The notes below the pieces were generated by a model. That model was not told where the DNA came from. It worked only from the letters and a program-made list of their open reading frames with translations, and did not search any database. The translations under genes and the position numbers were made by a program. Shown piece by piece: positions 46,028-53,871 of a stretch of 64,000 nucleotides of DNA; the stretch's first letter is position 1, and each line of letters starts with the position of its first letter. The stretch is taken from the NCBI GenBank assembly GCA_913055905.1, contig CAJXLB010000002.1:464464-528463 (forward strand), read 5' to 3'. The DNA comes from an uncultured Winogradskyella sp. Its GTDB lineage: Bacteria; Bacteroidota; Bacteroidia; Flavobacteriales; Flavobacteriaceae.

Positions 46028-46636
46028 TTAAAATACACCTCGGCAATTATCCTTGAGCGAAACTGATATGCGATCTATTTCAGTAGCACCGGTTGGGATT
46101 TCTTGTAATTCCAAGCCAACGTAATCGTTGTTCGATTTCCATTCTGCTATTGTTTCACTAAAAAACGCGCTAGCAGCCTCATCAGTTTCATAAACAATTA
46201 GCTCATAAGCTTCGCCTTTATCGCCACCAAACCGCGTAACCACCTGCCATTCTCCGTTAAGTTTGAAAGAGGTATTCGTATTGTCGGATTGTGGATAGTA
46301 CTTATCGTCAGAAGGTTTCAATAAAACCCAAATATCTTTAGTGTGCGATTCTGGATAAACCCCTAGCGTTAGGATCCTACATTTGACGGAGTCTCCTTCT
46401 ACAGGCGATAAGACTTGAACTTTTTCTATAGGGTAAGTCACCTGCAGTTTGTTTCCTGTATCAAACGTCTCGATATGTGGCATTGGCTCTATATTTCCGT
46501 AAGTGTAACCACCATAAATCAACAAAATGGCACCAATAATCCCAACGGCAACCCTTAGTGTTGAATTTTTAGAATAAAACAAACCAAACAAAATGCATAG
46601 AATACCAGCTAGGGTAATAAAAATTCCAGAAGACAT
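46028..46636 (-). CDS. Membrane-anchored protein with Ig-like extracytoplasmic domain
   Basis: A 202-aa protein with two N-terminal hydrophobic helices (about residues 3-20 and 27-46), followed by a soluble part beginning at about 50. The segment VQVLSPVEGDSVKCRILTLGVYPESHTKDIWVLLKPSDDKYYPQ resembles an Ig-like or CARDB-type beta sandwich. NGEWQVVTRFGGDKGEAYELIVYETDEAA continues that pattern. No catalytic motif is seen. Function unknown. Confidence 0.6.
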   Translation of the reverse strand: MSSGIFITLAGILCILFGLFYSKNSTLRVAVGIIGAILLIYGGYTYGNIEPMPHIETFDTGNKLQVTYPIEKVQVLSPVEGDSVKCRILTLGVYPESHTKDIWVLLKPSDDKYYPQSDNTNTSFKLNGEWQVVTRFGGDKGEAYELIVYETDEAASAFFSETIAEWKSNNDYVGLELQEIPTGATEIDRISVSLKDNCRGVF

Positions 46637-46752
46637 AATATTAATTTTTTAAGTTAGAGTTAGTCAAACCTTAGGCTAATAACTACTAAAGATATGATTT
46701 TTATGTATGATATCAAATAAGTATCTGGGATACGTGTTAAGCACTTTTAGTT

Positions 46753-46789
46753 AAAAAAGAAAGCCCTTGTCTAAAATAGACAAGAGCCA
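46753..46789 (-). terminator. Intrinsic terminator of the dioxygenase-like gene
   Basis: CTTGTCTA (46766-46773) pairs with TAGACAAG (46777-46784) around AAA. The stem is extended by GC pairs after a mismatch and followed on the minus strand by TTTCTTTTTT. Confidence 0.85.
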
Positions 46790-46816
46790 ACCACTAACTT
46801 AAACACTAAAATTAAC

Positions 46817-47425
46817 TTATTTTATATCGGACAGTTCTTGTTTTAAAATGATGTCGCGTTCTGCCACTAAAATCCCATCAACCATTTTTGGTTTTAGAAT
46901 TCGGGTAATATCACCTTTCTTAGCTAAGCGCTTTCGGCAATACTTAGATACTAATGGATCATCATCAAATAAAAATGTTTCTATTTCGTATGCTTCTCTA
47001 GACGGTTCTTTAACAACGGGAAATAGTTGCTTGTATTGCTGATATCTCCTATCGTTTCCTGGGACGAAGGTATAAATGGTATAACGACCTTCGCTATCCG
47101 TTTTTACCCAAACTCTATGATGGACATATCTTTTACCGTTGTCTTCCCTTAAATCAAAATTCCCGTATTCATCGGGTTGCTCTACGTATAAAATAACATC
47201 CTTTGCAGGTGTTTTACCGTCGGATTGATAAATAACTCCTGTGAGTTTGAGTTTTTGATTCTTTAAATTATAGTCAGGAACACTATCAACACTACTTAAA
47301 TTCCTAGACCCATAATCGTAAATCGGGTTCAGGTCTTTGGACGCTTCGGAATTGTTCTGGGAATTTACAATAGAGATGGTGCTATAAAAACACACCAACA
47401 TCAGAAGATTCATTATTTTTTTCAT
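46817..47425 (-). CDS. Intradiol-dioxygenase-like secreted protein, iron ligands degenerate
   Basis: A 202-aa exported protein with signal peptide (about residues 1-22). The beta-sandwich follows the intradiol ring-cleavage dioxygenase pattern: GVIYQSDGKTPAKDVILYVEQPDEYGNF, then RVWVKTDSEGRYTIYTFVPG, and FLFDDDPLVSKYC. The conserved P-x-H-I-H, which provides two histidine iron ligands in catechol dioxygenases, is replaced by YKQLFPVVKEPSREAY. An oxygenase reaction is therefore unlikely. A binding or structural role is more probable. It ends in a clear terminator. A 417-bp non-coding stretch lies upstream. Confidence 0.7.
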   Translation of the reverse strand: MKKIMNLLMLVCFYSTISIVNSQNNSEASKDLNPIYDYGSRNLSSVDSVPDYNLKNQKLKLTGVIYQSDGKTPAKDVILYVEQPDEYGNFDLREDNGKRYVHHRVWVKTDSEGRYTIYTFVPGNDRRYQQYKQLFPVVKEPSREAYEIETFLFDDDPLVSKYCRKRLAKKGDITRILKPKMVDGILVAERDIILKQELSDIK

Positions 47426-47842
47426 GGGGCATTAACGATTTGGTAATCAAAGTTCTTAGATTACCTCTTGTAATGCCAATTAATTACATAAACCGGTAAA
47501 TTTGTTCGATGTTCTGTCTGAAAATGCAAAAACTGCCGATGAACTGAATACATTTCGTATCGATTTCATTTTGAACGAGTGACATAACACCTCAATTGTT
47601 TTTGATATAAAAAACCTAAAACCTAACACTTTTTATGAGCACCTAAAGACGTCATTTTAAGAGCTATTATAGCTTTAAAACAGGTTTGTATTTTATCGAT
47701 AAAAAATGTTTTTTGTCCGGTATTTTCGCACTTTATCTATGAAATATGCATTTAAAGTGTTAAATATTTTTAATGATTTTTCTTGTTTTTAAGTATAATT
47801 TGTATAGATTTGCTTCACCAGATGAATTAAAAGAACTCAAAA
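47426..47842. other. 417-bp gene-free divergent region with palindromes
   Basis: No gene seen. It holds a bulged hairpin at 47655-47680 (TTTTAA-G-AGCT / AGCT-TTAAAA), a perfect 14-bp palindrome TTTTATCGATAAAA at 47691-47704, and the promoter at 47782-47812. It separates the dioxygenase-like gene (minus) from the secreted 150-aa protein (plus). Confidence 0.5.
47782..47812 (+). promoter_or_regulatory. Bacteroidota-type promoter
   Basis: A CTTG at 47782-47785 (-33-like) and TAGATTTG at 47805-47812 (matching TAnnTTTG) are separated by 19 bp, 30 bp upstream of the ATG at 47843. Confidence 0.6.
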
Positions 47843-48295
47843 ATGAAACCCAAAACTACCCTACTTTGTTCCATTTTCGTTTTAATGATTAGTTTTTCTT
47901 ATGCGCAGAAAAACAAGTCTTCCCAAAGTATTATTAGCGGAAAAGTAAACATCTCTAAATACCACAGCCGTGAAGAACTGGATAAGCTGCCTAAAGGTGC
48001 CTTGTTGGATCTATACATTGAGCGAATTGAGGTTATTGTAAACATATTGCCCAATATAGCTTTTGCTACTAAACCTGGAGTTACCATGGCATCTTTAGGT
48101 ATTCCTGAAACAAAAGATAATAAAAGGGCGCTAAAGGAAAATATCGAAGCCTCTTCAACCTATTTTGACAAGGCTGTAGAATTCCAAAGAAAAATATTGC
48201 CATACTCTGATACATCAGATTTGATTGCAGCCATTTTATTTTATGAGGAAACTTTAAAATCGCTTCACACCTACGATGATTTTAATAGAGAGTAA
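47843..48295 (+). CDS. Secreted hypothetical protein upstream of the T9SS region
   Basis: A 150-aa exported protein with signal peptide (MKPKTTLLCSIFVLMISFSYAQ). The mature part is mostly helical: YHSREELDKLPKGALLDLYIERIEVIVNILP, a loop with TKPGVTMASLGIPETKD, and FDKAVEFQRKILPY. No family recognised. It has its own promoter and its own strong terminator, so it is not cotranscribed with the genes downstream, although the promoter regions of the two units look related. Confidence 0.65.
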   Translation: MKPKTTLLCSIFVLMISFSYAQKNKSSQSIISGKVNISKYHSREELDKLPKGALLDLYIERIEVIVNILPNIAFATKPGVTMASLGIPETKDNKRALKENIEASSTYFDKAVEFQRKILPYSDTSDLIAAILFYEETLKSLHTYDDFNRE

Positions 48296-48316
48296 TTGTT
48301 GATTATTTTAGTTAGT

Positions 48317-48346
48317 AAAGCCCTAGAAAACCTAGGGCTTTTTTTA
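48317..48346 (+). terminator. Intrinsic terminator
   Basis: AAAGCCCTAG (48317-48326) pairs with CTAGGGCTTT (48332-48341), followed by a T run to 48345. Strong, rho-independent type. Confidence 0.9.
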
Positions 48347-48479
48347 TGTTTCTAACTCAATCTGCCATTACCAAAAAAAGAAAATAAAAGCGTTCTCTGT
48401 TAAAAATCGAGTCGTTATTCTTTGTTTTTGTAGGTATTTTCAACTTTATATTTATTTTTTGTGTATTTCATCGATATTT

Positions 48480-48511
48480 TTTGTATTTGGTAGGTATTCT
48501 TAATATGTTTG
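48480..48511 (+). promoter_or_regulatory. Bacteroidota-type promoter of the surface-protein cluster
   Basis: TTTG at 48480-48483 and TATGTTTG at 48504-48511 (TAnnTTTG) are spaced by 20 bp, 51 bp before the ATG at 48563. Two copies of a GTAGGTATT motif lie within the preceding 80 bp. Confidence 0.6.
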
Positions 48512-48562
48512 ATTCTTATTGATACAGAGCCCAAAACTGACATAAAATTGAATTAACCTACT

Positions 48563-49870
48563 ATGAAAACAATACTTAAAATCACGTTATTTTTCGTTTG
48601 TGCATCTTCTTTACTTTCTGCGCAACAAGAAAAAGGAATAATTGGTTACAATAATTGGTTAAATAATTGGACTGATTTTAGTCCAAGTCAAAAAGACTAT
48701 GGTGAGCCTACCCAAATATTGAGTGGCGACATTACAGAAGACACAAAACTTACAAAGAACAATGTCTACCTTCTGTTGGGAGATGTTTATGTTGTAAATA
48801 ATGCCAATCTCATCATTGAGCCGGGAACAGTAATCCTTGGAGATTTTAAAACCAAAGGATCTTTAATCATTAGTAAAGGCTCTAAGATTATTGCAGAAGG
48901 TACTCAGACCGATCCCATTATCTTTACCTCAAGCCGCAGTGCAAAGAAAGCAGGAGACTGGGGCGGATTGTTTGTTTTAGGCAATGCACCTACTAATATG
49001 TTCGGTAATGCTGCCTCTTTGGAGTTTGGTCTACAACCCACTTCTTTTCAAACGATAAGCTATGGTGGCGATGATGTAGACAGTAATTCTGGTGTGCTCA
49101 GATATGTAAGAATTGAATTTGCCGGAAAGAAAACAAAGAATTTTGGAAATTTTAACGGCCTTACACTAGCTGGCGTTGGCCATGAAACAGTCCTAGAAAA
49201 TGTTATGGTAAGCTATTGCGAGGGCAACGCTGTCGCTGTACTTGGTGGCAAACCTTTTATGATGAAAATGGTGTCCTTTAGAGCTAACCAAAATGACTAT
49301 GTTTTCAATTATGGTGCGCAAGCAGATATTTTGAACTCCTTAGCTGTGCGTTCACCATATGTATCTAGTCCTTATGGGTCTAGATGTTTGGTCGTAAAAT
49401 CTTATAATGAAAACGAAAGTTTAAACTCAACCAAAGCAGAAACCATAGTCAATGCAGAAAACCTTACACTGATCAATGTGTCAGATAATTTGAAATCTGA
49501 TATCGAAGTTGGCCTAGTAAAAGAGGCAATCTTTATAGATAAGAATACATCCTTCGCTATTGATAGAAGTGTTATCTCTGGATTCTACCCTGCTGTGTAT
49601 CTCGATGAGACCATTAAAATCAATAACGAAAACTTAGAAAAAATACAGTTTACCAGTACCTATTTCAATAATTGTAAAGGAAACATATTTGTTAAAAACT
49701 ATTCCAATAACGATGATTTAGAAAATTGGTACGGAAGCAGAGTTTTTAATAATGTGTATTCCCGAGGACCAGATAGCGAAACCTTTATCGATGCTCACAG
49801 TCTGAAGCGTCCTGATTACAGGTTGCGAATAAACAAAATCATTGCGTCTAACGATAATGATGACGACTAA
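48563..49870 (+). CDS. Secreted beta-helix-like surface protein
   Basis: A 435-aa exported protein with signal peptide ending LLSAQ (residue 20). After a short linker it has the repeated pattern of a right-handed parallel beta-helix: NNVYLLLGDVYVVNNANLIIEPGTVIL, GSLIISKGSKIIAEGTQTDPIIFTSS, RYVRIEFAGKK and ENVMVSYCEGNAVAVLGG. Such proteins are common in Bacteroidota surface loci. No type-A or type-B T9SS sorting domain is visible at its C-terminus, which ends in acidic NDNDDD. It is the first gene after the strong promoter at 48480; 74 bp separate it from the next CDS, so it probably shares the transcript. Confidence 0.7.
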   Translation: MKTILKITLFFVCASSLLSAQQEKGIIGYNNWLNNWTDFSPSQKDYGEPTQILSGDITEDTKLTKNNVYLLLGDVYVVNNANLIIEPGTVILGDFKTKGSLIISKGSKIIAEGTQTDPIIFTSSRSAKKAGDWGGLFVLGNAPTNMFGNAASLEFGLQPTSFQTISYGGDDVDSNSGVLRYVRIEFAGKKTKNFGNFNGLTLAGVGHETVLENVMVSYCEGNAVAVLGGKPFMMKMVSFRANQNDYVFNYGAQADILNSLAVRSPYVSSPYGSRCLVVKSYNENESLNSTKAETIVNAENLTLINVSDNLKSDIEVGLVKEAIFIDKNTSFAIDRSVISGFYPAVYLDETIKINNENLEKIQFTSTYFNNCKGNIFVKNYSNNDDLENWYGSRVFNNVYSRGPDSETFIDAHSLKRPDYRLRINKIIASNDNDDD

Positions 49871-49944
49871 ATCTTGAGAATACAATTTTTATAATACCTA
49901 TAAAACCATTAGCGTATAGATAAACAACTACAACCTTAACTTTC

Positions 49945-51402
49945 ATGCTCCCAAACTTAACCGCAAAATTACTTTTCCTATGGATTGGCTTTTCAGTGCT
50001 AACACTTACGGTTAGCGCTCAGGTTGTAATTGGTGCACCAAATCTCGGGTTTAGTCAGGCTTGCGCAAGTGCTCAATTTAACACCTACAGTGCCACTTTT
50101 ATATTCTCGCCAGAATCTGGTTTGCAACCCACCAATCAATTCACGGTGGAAATGTCTGACGCCTCGGGTGATTTCTCAGAACCTACCCTATTATTTACAT
50201 CACAACCAGGTGAAATTACCGTTTCACCAGCAACAGTGAGTTTTAGTATTCCTGAAACGACTACAGGAGAGAATTATCGTATTAGAATAAAAAGTAGTGC
50301 TCCGGTGGCAACAAGCAGTGGTTCCGTTCCGTTTGCAGCTTACTTTAAGCAGCAAGATTCACCATTTACAATCAATAATTTAGTAGCTTCTGCTGCATTT
50401 TGTTCTGGCGGAAGTTACTTGCTAACGATAGACAACCCAGGTACTGGAGATAATGATTCACCATTAAACTATCCTTCCTTAACCTTCAATTGGTTTAGAG
50501 AAACAGGACCAACAACATCAGAGTTTATAGCCCAAGGGGAAAGCTTGGAAGTCAGTACTCCAGGGACATACTTTGTAGAAACCAACTATGGTAGCTGTAC
50601 TTCCAATTCATTCTCAAACAGAGTAACCGTAATTGAAGTATCCAGTGGTGAAGCTACAGCGAGCATTGTATCTAGCTTAGGTAATCCCTATTGCCCTGAG
50701 CAAGGAATGACCACTCTTAGCACGCTTGGAGGTAATTCTTATCAATGGTTTAAAGATGGTGTTATTATTCCTGGTGCTACGGAGCAGATGTATCAGACCA
50801 ATGAATCCGGTACATTTTCAGTTCAGGTAGATTTAGGCACCTGTTCGGCTTCTGGTTCAATTGTACTTGAGAGTTTATTATTTGAAAGTTCCATAAATGT
50901 AGATGATATAAACACTATTGAAGATGGTGAAAGCTTAACGGTAATGGTAAGTACAACCGCTGTACAACCGATTTTTGAATGGTATTTCAATAACACTTTA
51001 ATCCCTGATGCAACCTCAGACACATTGGCTGTTTCTGAATTTGGAGATTATTCTGTAGTCATAACAGAGACTCAAGGTTGCGAAGGCTCAGTGGCTTATG
51101 ATTTTTCCTTAGAAGAGGCCATCGACCCTTTTCCTGAGCTTTCTAAAATACCTAATGTCATTAGCCCAAATGGCGACAACATTAATGACACATGGATAAT
51201 CCCACAACAATATGTGAGCGGTACAAATACAGAAGTTGAAATTTACAGCAATCGCGGCCAATTGGTTTTTAAAACCAATAACTACCAAAACGATTGGCCT
51301 CAAACCGATTTGGGATTAAATAGCATAAACCAAGTTTACTATTACGTCATAACAACAAGCAACAACAAAACCGAAAAAGGTTCAATAACAATAATTAGAT
51401 AA
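49945..51402 (+). CDS. Type-B T9SS cargo protein (gliding-motility-associated C-terminal domain)
   Basis: A 485-aa exported protein with signal peptide (about 1-25). The middle consists of Ig-like beta domains, including YQWFKDGVIIPGATEQMYQ and FEWYFNNTLIPDATSDTLAV, which look like PKD/Ig modules. The last about 85 residues are the type-B (CHU_C) sorting domain: IPNVISPNGDNINDTWIIP, VEIYSNRGQLVFKTNNY and a final GSITIIR. By family knowledge it is exported by the type IX system and needs a PorP/SprF partner. That partner is encoded one base after its stop codon, so the pair is translationally coupled. Confidence 0.88.
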   Translation: MLPNLTAKLLFLWIGFSVLTLTVSAQVVIGAPNLGFSQACASAQFNTYSATFIFSPESGLQPTNQFTVEMSDASGDFSEPTLLFTSQPGEITVSPATVSFSIPETTTGENYRIRIKSSAPVATSSGSVPFAAYFKQQDSPFTINNLVASAAFCSGGSYLLTIDNPGTGDNDSPLNYPSLTFNWFRETGPTTSEFIAQGESLEVSTPGTYFVETNYGSCTSNSFSNRVTVIEVSSGEATASIVSSLGNPYCPEQGMTTLSTLGGNSYQWFKDGVIIPGATEQMYQTNESGTFSVQVDLGTCSASGSIVLESLLFESSINVDDINTIEDGESLTVMVSTTAVQPIFEWYFNNTLIPDATSDTLAVSEFGDYSVVITETQGCEGSVAYDFSLEEAIDPFPELSKIPNVISPNGDNINDTWIIPQQYVSGTNTEVEIYSNRGQLVFKTNNYQNDWPQTDLGLNSINQVYYYVITTSNNKTEKGSITIIR

Positions 51403-51403
51403 G

Positions 51404-53809
51404 GTGAAAGTGCAACTCCTCATATTATTTGTGTTTCTTTGCCTACTTCAAGCCGTATGTGCTCAAGAGGGAGACGGTGTTGTTGCCTTAAATTTGCCTA
51501 TTCGAAATTCTTTAACCTTCAATAGATACCTCATAAATCCTACGTTCAGTTTCGTGAGGGAACAGACTAAGTTCATCAGCATCACAAACAAAAGGGAATG
51601 GGTACAATTCAATGATGCACCACAGTCCTACATTGCCAATTATGGCGGACGTTTTAAAGAAAATATTGGTGCAGGTCTTAGTTTATTTCAACAAAATTAC
51701 GGTGTGCTCACAACCTTTGGAGGCGTTTTAAATTTTGCTTACAATGTGCAGGTATCAAGGGGCTCAAATCTAACGTTTGGTCTAAATGTTGGTGCTTATC
51801 AAAGTGGTATAAACACATCTAATGTCGTAGTCAATTTTGAAGATCCTGCATTACAGAATGTGCCACAGAACTTTTTATTAACGGTAAATCCAGGTATTAA
51901 CTTTGGTACTGAATTTTTTGATTTTGGAGTAGCTGTAAACAACTTGGCCCTTTACAATTTTGAATCTTCGGAATTGCTACAAGATAACCCTGAGCAGGGT
52001 ATCCAAGCACATGTAATGTACACTGGATATATGCAAAGTCGAGGATTTTTTGACAACAGCAAATTTTCTGGATTGCTTCGGTCGGAGTTTTATAAAGATG
52101 AGACTATTTTATCTGGTATTGCTATGCTCACAGTTCCAAAAGGAATTTGGGCTCAAGTAGGGTACAACTCGGTTTTTGGAGCATCTGCTGGTGTAGGTCT
52201 CAATATTACAGAACACATTGCTGCCGAATATAATTATGAGCGCGCCATAGGAGACCTTAGTGCTTTTGGACCCTCTCATGAAATCACCTTGGCTTATCGT
52301 TTCAGTCCAAACAGACGACTTAGATATAGTAACGACGATGAAGTTGCCGGATTAATCTCTACGGATAAGAGACGAGGCTATAGACGTCGCGCCAATACCT
52401 CAAAAACATCAAGAACTGCACAAAAATCAACACCTCAACCAAATTCCCAAAAAGTTGAACCTAAAAAGGTTAGTGTAGCAGCGGCGAATACGGAGGCAGA
52501 AGCCAAGGCAGCGGAGGAATTAAAAAGAGCGCAAGCAGCACAAGAAAAAGCAAAACAAGAAGCTGAAGCCAAAGCACAAGCAGAAGCGAGACAAAAAGCC
52601 GAAGCCCAAGCCCAAGCAGAAGCACAACGATTGGCCGAAGAAAAAGCAAGACAAGAAGCTGAAGCCAAAGCACAAGCAGAAGTGCAACGCCTAGCCGAAG
52701 AAAAAGCGAGACAAGAAGCCGAAGCCAAAGCCCAAGCAGAAGCGCAACGCCTAGCCGAAGAAAAAGCGAGACAAGAAGCCGAAGCCAAAGCCCAAGCAGA
52801 AGCGCAACGCCTAGCTGAGGAAAAAGCTAGAAAAGACGCAGAAGCTAAAGCCCTAGCTGCAGCGGAACTGCAACAAGACTCAACTACCAAAAAAGATTCC
52901 ATAGTTGTTGACGTAGCAACATTAATTGAGGAATCAAGCGATGAGCGCACTAAGCAGATGCTGAATATTGAGACAGAAACTAAAGCGTCTTCAGTAGAAC
53001 AGGCCAGCTTATTAAGGGAGTTGGATAGTATGGTCATGGTCAAGGATGCAGACCTCAAAGCGTTAAAACAAGAGAATGACCTCTCTGAACAGGGCATTGC
53101 TGTTCAACCAAGACCATTTAAAAGCATCACTGCCGAAAATCAAAGACTACAGGCAATTCAAACAGATTTAGATGCTCTTATAGAATCCAGAAGTCAAAAA
53201 ATCGAAGAATTAGAAGAACTGTACGAAGAGACAATAATTGGAGACACCTTAACTAACGACGTGGTTCTACTGTATTATAAAAAGGAAATAAGACGACTCA
53301 AGTCTGAACAGCTCAAAGCTCTAGACACTAAGGCGCGATTAGAGAGTCAACTAAAAGATATCCGTGTTGCCACAGAGTTTGAAAGAAGACGTCGAATTAA
53401 GCGTGCGGCCTTTGACAATGAGGAAGAACGTTACAGACAAGATCGTGCAGCATTGAAGAACATTAAGGAAACTACCACAGTGAGCAATTCGGGTGTTAGC
53501 ATCAATGAGTTTGATTTTGGAGAAGAGCTAGGTAACAACATAAAGATCTTAAAGAATATAAGCAATACACCAGATGGTTATTATTTAATTCTTGCTGTTC
53601 ATAGCGACGTTGAAAAACGAAATGAATTTGTTACAAAAGTAGTTGCCTCGGGCAATAAGAATATAGATTTCTTTTACGATGTAAATACGTCCAAATATTA
53701 TATCTATAGCAAAAAAGTAAACGACATAAACAATGCAAGACAAGAGCTGAATACAAGAGGTAATCAACCTTATAATTCTAAGATGTCCATTGTTAAAATT
53801 GAAAATTAA
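51404..53809 (+). CDS. PorP/SprF-family protein with TolA-like repeat and SPOR-like C-terminus
   Basis: An 801-aa protein starting at a GTG one base after the previous stop. Signal peptide, then a PorP/SprF domain (about 20-305: LINPTFSFVREQTKFISITNKREWVQF, GAGLSLFQQNYG, IAAEYNYERAIGDLS). From about 365 to 486 it is an Ala/Glu/Lys/Gln repeat in 20-residue units of the type EAEAKAQAEAQRLAEEKARQ, predicted helical. A coiled region follows, and residues about 720-801 (GYYLILAVHSDVEKRNEFVTKV...) look like a SPOR or similar domain. Most PorP/SprF proteins stop near 330 residues, so the extension is unusual and would link an outer-membrane protein to peptidoglycan. Confidence 0.85.
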   Translation: MKVQLLILFVFLCLLQAVCAQEGDGVVALNLPIRNSLTFNRYLINPTFSFVREQTKFISITNKREWVQFNDAPQSYIANYGGRFKENIGAGLSLFQQNYGVLTTFGGVLNFAYNVQVSRGSNLTFGLNVGAYQSGINTSNVVVNFEDPALQNVPQNFLLTVNPGINFGTEFFDFGVAVNNLALYNFESSELLQDNPEQGIQAHVMYTGYMQSRGFFDNSKFSGLLRSEFYKDETILSGIAMLTVPKGIWAQVGYNSVFGASAGVGLNITEHIAAEYNYERAIGDLSAFGPSHEITLAYRFSPNRRLRYSNDDEVAGLISTDKRRGYRRRANTSKTSRTAQKSTPQPNSQKVEPKKVSVAAANTEAEAKAAEELKRAQAAQEKAKQEAEAKAQAEARQKAEAQAQAEAQRLAEEKARQEAEAKAQAEVQRLAEEKARQEAEAKAQAEAQRLAEEKARQEAEAKAQAEAQRLAEEKARKDAEAKALAAAELQQDSTTKKDSIVVDVATLIEESSDERTKQMLNIETETKASSVEQASLLRELDSMVMVKDADLKALKQENDLSEQGIAVQPRPFKSITAENQRLQAIQTDLDALIESRSQKIEELEELYEETIIGDTLTNDVVLLYYKKEIRRLKSEQLKALDTKARLESQLKDIRVATEFERRRRIKRAAFDNEEERYRQDRAALKNIKETTTVSNSGVSINEFDFGEELGNNIKILKNISNTPDGYYLILAVHSDVEKRNEFVTKVVASGNKNIDFFYDVNTSKYYIYSKKVNDINNARQELNTRGNQPYNSKMSIVKIEN
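52621..52860 (+). repeat. Four tandem 60-bp repeats inside the PorP-fusion gene
   Basis: Four consecutive 60-bp units encode the 20-aa EEKARQEAEAKAQAEAQRLA motif. Units 52681-52740 and 52741-52800 differ by a single base; the outer two units diverge more. Shorter, less regular relatives precede them from about 52540. Such repeats can expand or contract by slipped pairing. Confidence 0.9.
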
Positions 53810-53821
53810 TAGTTAAGCACG

Positions 53822-53855
53822 TCTACACTTGTTTAGCCCCTCGAACACGTGTAGA
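53822..53855 (+). promoter_or_regulatory. Intercistronic hairpin before the giant adhesin gene
   Basis: TCTACAC (53822-53828) and GTGTAGA (53849-53855) form a 7-bp stem with a 20-nt loop in the 62-bp gap between the PorP-fusion and the adhesin gene. No T-tract follows on the plus strand (an A-run does), so it is more likely a processing or stability element than a terminator. Confidence 0.4.
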
Positions 53856-53871
53856 TAAAAAAAGAAAAACC

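Noticed and set aside
52435-53097. Long open frame on the minus strand opposite the PorP-fusion repeats
   Set aside because: A low-complexity Ser/Ala/Cys-rich translation that mirrors the Ala/Glu/Lys repeat; a shadow of the real gene.
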